NCBI GenBank assembly: GCA_035644395.1
Contig: DASQOR010000066.1
Location: 1 to 64,000 of the forward strand
Origin: JBGPLJ01 sp035644395
GTDB lineage: Bacteria; Pseudomonadota; Gammaproteobacteria; Steroidobacterales; Steroidobacteraceae
Length of the DNA: 64,000 nucleotides
Reading direction: 5' to 3'
Part shown: positions 60,578 to 64,000 of the stretch, in pieces
Layout of the letters: each line of letters starts with the position of its first letter
Numbering within the stretch: the stretch's first letter is position 1
Notes under the pieces: generated by a model
What the model was told of the DNA's origin: nothing
Databases searched by the model: none
What the model saw: the letters and a program-made list of their open reading frames with translations, nothing else
Made by a program: the position numbers and the translations under genes

Positions 60578-63500
60578 ATGCTTTCAGAAAAAATCAAGAC
60601 GATCCTCGGCACTTCGGCGCTCGCGGGATCGATTCTCCTCACGACCGGCGGTGTTGCCCTCGCAGGCGACAGCACGATCACGCTGAACGCGGCGCCGGTC
60701 AACGCCGTGCTGCCGGACGGTCAATCCGTCCCGATGTGGGGCTACACCTGCGTCTCGGCGGTCTCGAACGACACTCCGGCCGCCGCGGTGTCATGCACTG
60801 CCGCCAACGGCAAGCCCCAGACCGGAGGCTGGCAGCCGCCGCTCATTCGCGTGCCGAGCGGCAAGCTCACGATCAACCTCGGCAACCAGCTGACCTTCAA
60901 CGGCAACAAGATACCGACGTCGCTCGTGATCGTCGGCCAGCTCGGCGGCGGCCTCGGCGCCGTGCGCACGACGACGCCCGCGATCGCGCATCCGCCCCAG
61001 GGTACGACCTGGCCCGGCACACCCGGGGACACCAGCGATCCCGGCGCGACCTTCACGCCGCCCGCGCAATCCGATCGCGTGCAGTCATTTGCCACCGAAG
61101 TGCAGGCGGGAACGTCCGCGTCGCTCTGCTGGGGATCGACCTGCAGCGGCGCGGGCTCGCATGCCAATCTTCGTCCCGGCACCTACCTGATCGAGTCGGG
61201 CACGCATCCTTCGATCCAGGGCCCCATGGGCCTTTATGGCGTCCTGGTGGTCACCGACGCCAGCTACCCCGGCGTCCCCTTCGATGCGGACGTCGCGCTG
61301 CTGCTCAGTGAAATCGACCCGGTGCAGAACCAGGCGGTTTCCGACGCCGTCGGGATTTCGGGCTTCAGCGAGGCGGCGACCCGTTCGCTGCGCTCGGCCG
61401 ACGCCCTGGCCTCGATTTTCGTGACCGATGGCGGCGCCGGCTATACATCCGCGCCCGCAGTCACGATCGACGCGCCGCCGTGCGTCGTCAACGGTACGAC
61501 CTGCGTTCAGGCGACTGGCGCAGCGAGCGTCAACGGCGACGGACAAGTCGACGCGATCGAGCTGACCGACGCAGGCGCCGGCTACACGCTCACGCCGAAC
61601 GTACATGTTTCCGCGCCACCCGCAGGCCCCGGTAGTGCCACGGCAACGGCGGCGGCGGGCCAGGTCACGGCCGGTTCGTCGAGCTGTATCGATGCTTCGC
61701 GGAACGTCGTCGCCGCCTGCTATCCGCCGGCGGTGAACTACGACCCGCGCTACTACCTGATCAACGGCATTTCCTTCGATCGCACCCGTGCGGACGCGTC
61801 GTCACTTGCAATTGGCGCCGGCGCGACGAACGGCAGCGTGTTGCTGCGCTTCGTGAACGCCGGACTGCGCGCGCACGTGCCATCAGTCGTCGGCGCCAGC
61901 ATGTCGCTGCATGCCGAAGACGGCAACGTTCTGCCCGGCATTCCGCGCATCCAGGACGAAGTGTTGCTGCCCGCGGGCAAGACGTATGACGTCACGATCA
62001 GCCCGGCCAAGGATCCGAGCGGTTCGTATGCCGCGGCGACGTACGCGGTTTTCGACCGGCAGTTGAGCCTCTCGACCAACAACCAGCGTGACGGCGGCAT
62101 GATCGCCCACCTGACTGTCGGCGGTGGCGCCGGGCCCGGCTCGGCTACGGCAAGCGTCAACGACGACAACTATTCGGTCGTGCCGGGCACGACGCTCACG
62201 GTGTCGGACATCGCGAGAGGCGTGATGGCCAACGACGTCGGCGTCTATGGCGTGCAGCTCATCGGAACCGTCACGGGGCTCGCGTTCCACGGCAACGGCA
62301 CCTTCACGTACACGGCTGCGGTTGCGCCCAGCACGTTCACGTACTGCGCCAACGGCACGGTGAGCGGATCGAGCTGCTCGGGAATCGTCGGCACCGTCCA
62401 CGTGAGTGTCTGCGACACCGGCTGCCTCGGTGTTCCATCGGCCGTCGCCGACAACTACACGAGCGACATCGCCTCGCGGCTGCAGGTCAGCCCGCCGGGC
62501 GTGCTCGGCAATGATTCGGATACGCTCGGCATGCCGCTGACCGCAGCACTTGGCACTGTGACCCATGGCACGGTCATCCTCAATCCGGACGGCGCCTTCA
62601 CGGCGTCGCCTTCGTGCTCCCCGAATTGTCCCTCCGGCGGTGCGATTGCGGCCGTATCGTTCGAGTACACCGCGAGCAACTCGCAAGGGGCGAGCGCTAC
62701 GGCCACTGCCACAGTCAACTTCGGCGCACCGAGCGGGTTGCAGGTCACGCTCACGGACGGCAAGTCCGGCGCGGTCCTGCCGAACGATTACCGCTGGATC
62801 ATCGAAGAGGATCGAACGGTCCATATCGATCCGGTTGCGGAAACGAACGACCCCTCGACGCCGGTGCGTAATCTGGGCGTCAATTTCCACACGAGCCATA
62901 CCCCCGTCGTGGCTGCGGGCTGCGTCGGCGCGCTCGCGTGCGAAACGGGACAGACAGTCCTCGGCGAGCCCGCCGCATGCGACGTCGGCAACGGCGCCTG
63001 CCGTACCGATTCCGCCCATAAAGTAGCAGTGCGTCCGAGCCAGGTGCATCTCGACCCGACCAAGCGCTATTACCTCTCCATCCTGCCCGGCACCGGCGCC
63101 AATGATCCGGATGACTCGACGCAGGCCACTCCGCACAGCATGGGCGGCGTGCAGATCGCCCCCGGACAGACCGCCGTCAACGTGAGCGTGCAGGCGCTGC
63201 CGCTGCCGACGGCAAAGATCTCCGTGTTCGTCTTCGAGGACGATAACCCGCTCAACGGCGAGAACGACACCGGCGGCGGTGTCGACGTGCTCGCGCCGAA
63301 CGAGCCCGGCCTCGAAGGCTTCCACATCGTGCTGCTCGACCAGACGGGCCAGTTTGGCGATCCGGCCGGCCAGCTCACGTACGATGAATTCGGCGAACCC
63401 GTGTCGAACTCGCTCGCGGGCACGATCGATCCGACGACGGGCCGCGATGCCTGTCCGATTTCACCGACGTCCACCGACGGCCTCGTCGGCATGATCGTCA

Positions 63501-64000
63501 CCTGCCCGAAATACGAAGGGAGCCTGCCGAGCGATACGGCCACGACACCGCGCGTTCTCTCGCCGCTCGCCGGCCACGCGATCATCGCCAACATGTACCC
63601 CGGCCTCTACGAGGTGCATACGACACCCGGCGCGGACCGCACGGCGCGCGGTGAAGAGTGGCTGCAGACCAATACGCTCGACGGCACGAAGGACATCGAG
63701 GCCTTCATCAAGGCCGAAGAGCCGGCGTATTTCCAGGAATTCGGCCCCGGCGGCTATCACGTCGCCGTCGGCTTCGCGAACCCCGAGGTGATCAATGCGC
63801 GCAAGGCCGGCGTGTGCGCCGGCCAGACCTGCACGGCCACGATCAATGGGATCGTCACGGGCATGCGCATGAGCCGTACGCCCGACCAGCGGGTCTACAG
63901 CAGCGGTGACTACGAGGCTTACAGCTTCGGCCAGTGCTACGTGAGCCTCGGTGCGCCCGACGGCGCGGATTTCGCGTTCACGAAGTGCAACCCGGACGGG
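60578..64000 (+). CDS. Very large MofA-like multicopper oxidase family protein (3' end outside window)
   Basis: The frame is open from ATG 60578 (GAGGAG 10 bases upstream) to the right edge, giving at least 1141 residues without a stop. It has a signal peptide (ILLTTGGVALAG), a cupredoxin-like first region (WGYTCVSA, GTYLIESGTHPSIQGPMGLYGVLVV), two GAGYTxxPxVxI repeats, two cadherin/Ig-like repeats (SVNDDNYSVVPGTTLTVSDIARGVMAND and a second copy) and an SdrD-like segment (ISVFVFEDDNPLNGENDTGGGVDV). Size, order and neighbours recall MofA-type manganese-oxidation proteins (family impression only). Copper ligands would lie past the window. It probably forms an operon with the two preceding oxidase-like genes. 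Confidence 0.75.
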   Translation, partial: MLSEKIKTILGTSALAGSILLTTGGVALAGDSTITLNAAPVNAVLPDGQSVPMWGYTCVSAVSNDTPAAAVSCTAANGKPQTGGWQPPLIRVPSGKLTINLGNQLTFNGNKIPTSLVIVGQLGGGLGAVRTTTPAIAHPPQGTTWPGTPGDTSDPGATFTPPAQSDRVQSFATEVQAGTSASLCWGSTCSGAGSHANLRPGTYLIESGTHPSIQGPMGLYGVLVVTDASYPGVPFDADVALLLSEIDPVQNQAVSDAVGISGFSEAATRSLRSADALASIFVTDGGAGYTSAPAVTIDAPPCVVNGTTCVQATGAASVNGDGQVDAIELTDAGAGYTLTPNVHVSAPPAGPGSATATAAAGQVTAGSSSCIDASRNVVAACYPPAVNYDPRYYLINGISFDRTRADASSLAIGAGATNGSVLLRFVNAGLRAHVPSVVGASMSLHAEDGNVLPGIPRIQDEVLLPAGKTYDVTISPAKDPSGSYAAATYAVFDRQLSLSTNNQRDGGMIAHLTVGGGAGPGSATASVNDDNYSVVPGTTLTVSDIARGVMANDVGVYGVQLIGTVTGLAFHGNGTFTYTAAVAPSTFTYCANGTVSGSSCSGIVGTVHVSVCDTGCLGVPSAVADNYTSDIASRLQVSPPGVLGNDSDTLGMPLTAALGTVTHGTVILNPDGAFTASPSCSPNCPSGGAIAAVSFEYTASNSQGASATATATVNFGAPSGLQVTLTDGKSGAVLPNDYRWIIEEDRTVHIDPVAETNDPSTPVRNLGVNFHTSHTPVVAAGCVGALACETGQTVLGEPAACDVGNGACRTDSAHKVAVRPSQVHLDPTKRYYLSILPGTGANDPDDSTQATPHSMGGVQIAPGQTAVNVSVQALPLPTAKISVFVFEDDNPLNGENDTGGGVDVLAPNEPGLEGFHIVLLDQTGQFGDPAGQLTYDEFGEPVSNSLAGTIDPTTGRDACPISPTSTDGLVGMIVTCPKYEGSLPSDTATTPRVLSPLAGHAIIANMYPGLYEVHTTPGADRTARGEEWLQTNTLDGTKDIEAFIKAEEPAYFQEFGPGGYHVAVGFANPEVINARKAGVCAGQTCTATINGIVTGMRMSRTPDQRVYSSGDYEAYSFGQCYVSLGAPDGADFAFTKCNPDG

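Overview
The window is high-GC DNA that reads as part of a flagellated, Gram-negative gammaproteobacterial chromosome. The flagellar order fliLMNOPQR-flhB-flhA-flhF-fleN-fliA-motC-motD with a sigma-54-type promoter is the polar-flagellum arrangement of that class. Outer-membrane barrels, SPOR proteins, a secretin and periplasmic cytochromes confirm two membranes. No rRNA, tRNA, CRISPR array or insertion sequence was seen. Genus is not determinable from sequence alone; a Steroidobacterales/Nevskiales-like lineage is only a guess.

Layout. 1-5.1 kb: the 3' part of a hybrid histidine kinase, a palindromic repeat, then a double YjbR-domain gene overlapping a thiamine-diphosphate enzyme. 5.2-17.9 kb: one long flagellar operon (export gate, switch, FlhF/FleN number and placement control, sigma-28, second-type stator, DUF2802 protein), with no chemotaxis genes between fliA and motC. 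17.9-27.1 kb: accessory genes, including a predicted modification-dependent EVE-HNH nuclease, two acetyltransferases, a hydrolase, a peroxiredoxin, a TolB-like propeller, two VOC proteins, an MFS carrier divergent from an FAD oxidoreductase, and an AraC regulator. 27.2-33.3 kb: a 1194-residue twin-SPOR protein, then a DUF2844-DUF3443 pair. The DUF3443 protein carries the landmarks of a pepsin-type aspartic peptidase.

33.3-48.5 kb is the most striking region. A tight six-gene minus-strand operon encodes a CcmI-like cytochrome-maturation protein, a membrane protein with two H-x13-H helices (ferric-reductase/NOX-type di-haem b signature), a 21-CxxCH cytochrome, a giant cytochrome with about 50 CxxCH motifs, an SPOR/TPR outer-membrane barrel protein and a small exported protein. 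Divergent from it are a membrane-anchored Fe-S/FAD pyridine-nucleotide oxidoreductase and an exported ankyrin protein. Read together they suggest an electron path from NAD(P)H across the inner membrane, through the periplasm to the cell surface (inference).

48.6-53.5 kb: LuxR-type regulators and a five-gene signalling operon (porin-like protein, short phosphate-binding-like protein, histidine kinase, receiver, NarL-type regulator). 53.5-57.1 kb: repeated ACCCTACC boxes, an unlisted 50-residue membrane protein, and a PilP/GspC-like plus secretin-cohesin pair without other secretion genes. 57.4 kb to the right edge: two multicopper-oxidase-like genes that divide the copper-ligand motifs between them, followed by a very large MofA-like protein that runs off the window. 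With the cytochromes, these point to extracellular metal or electron chemistry.
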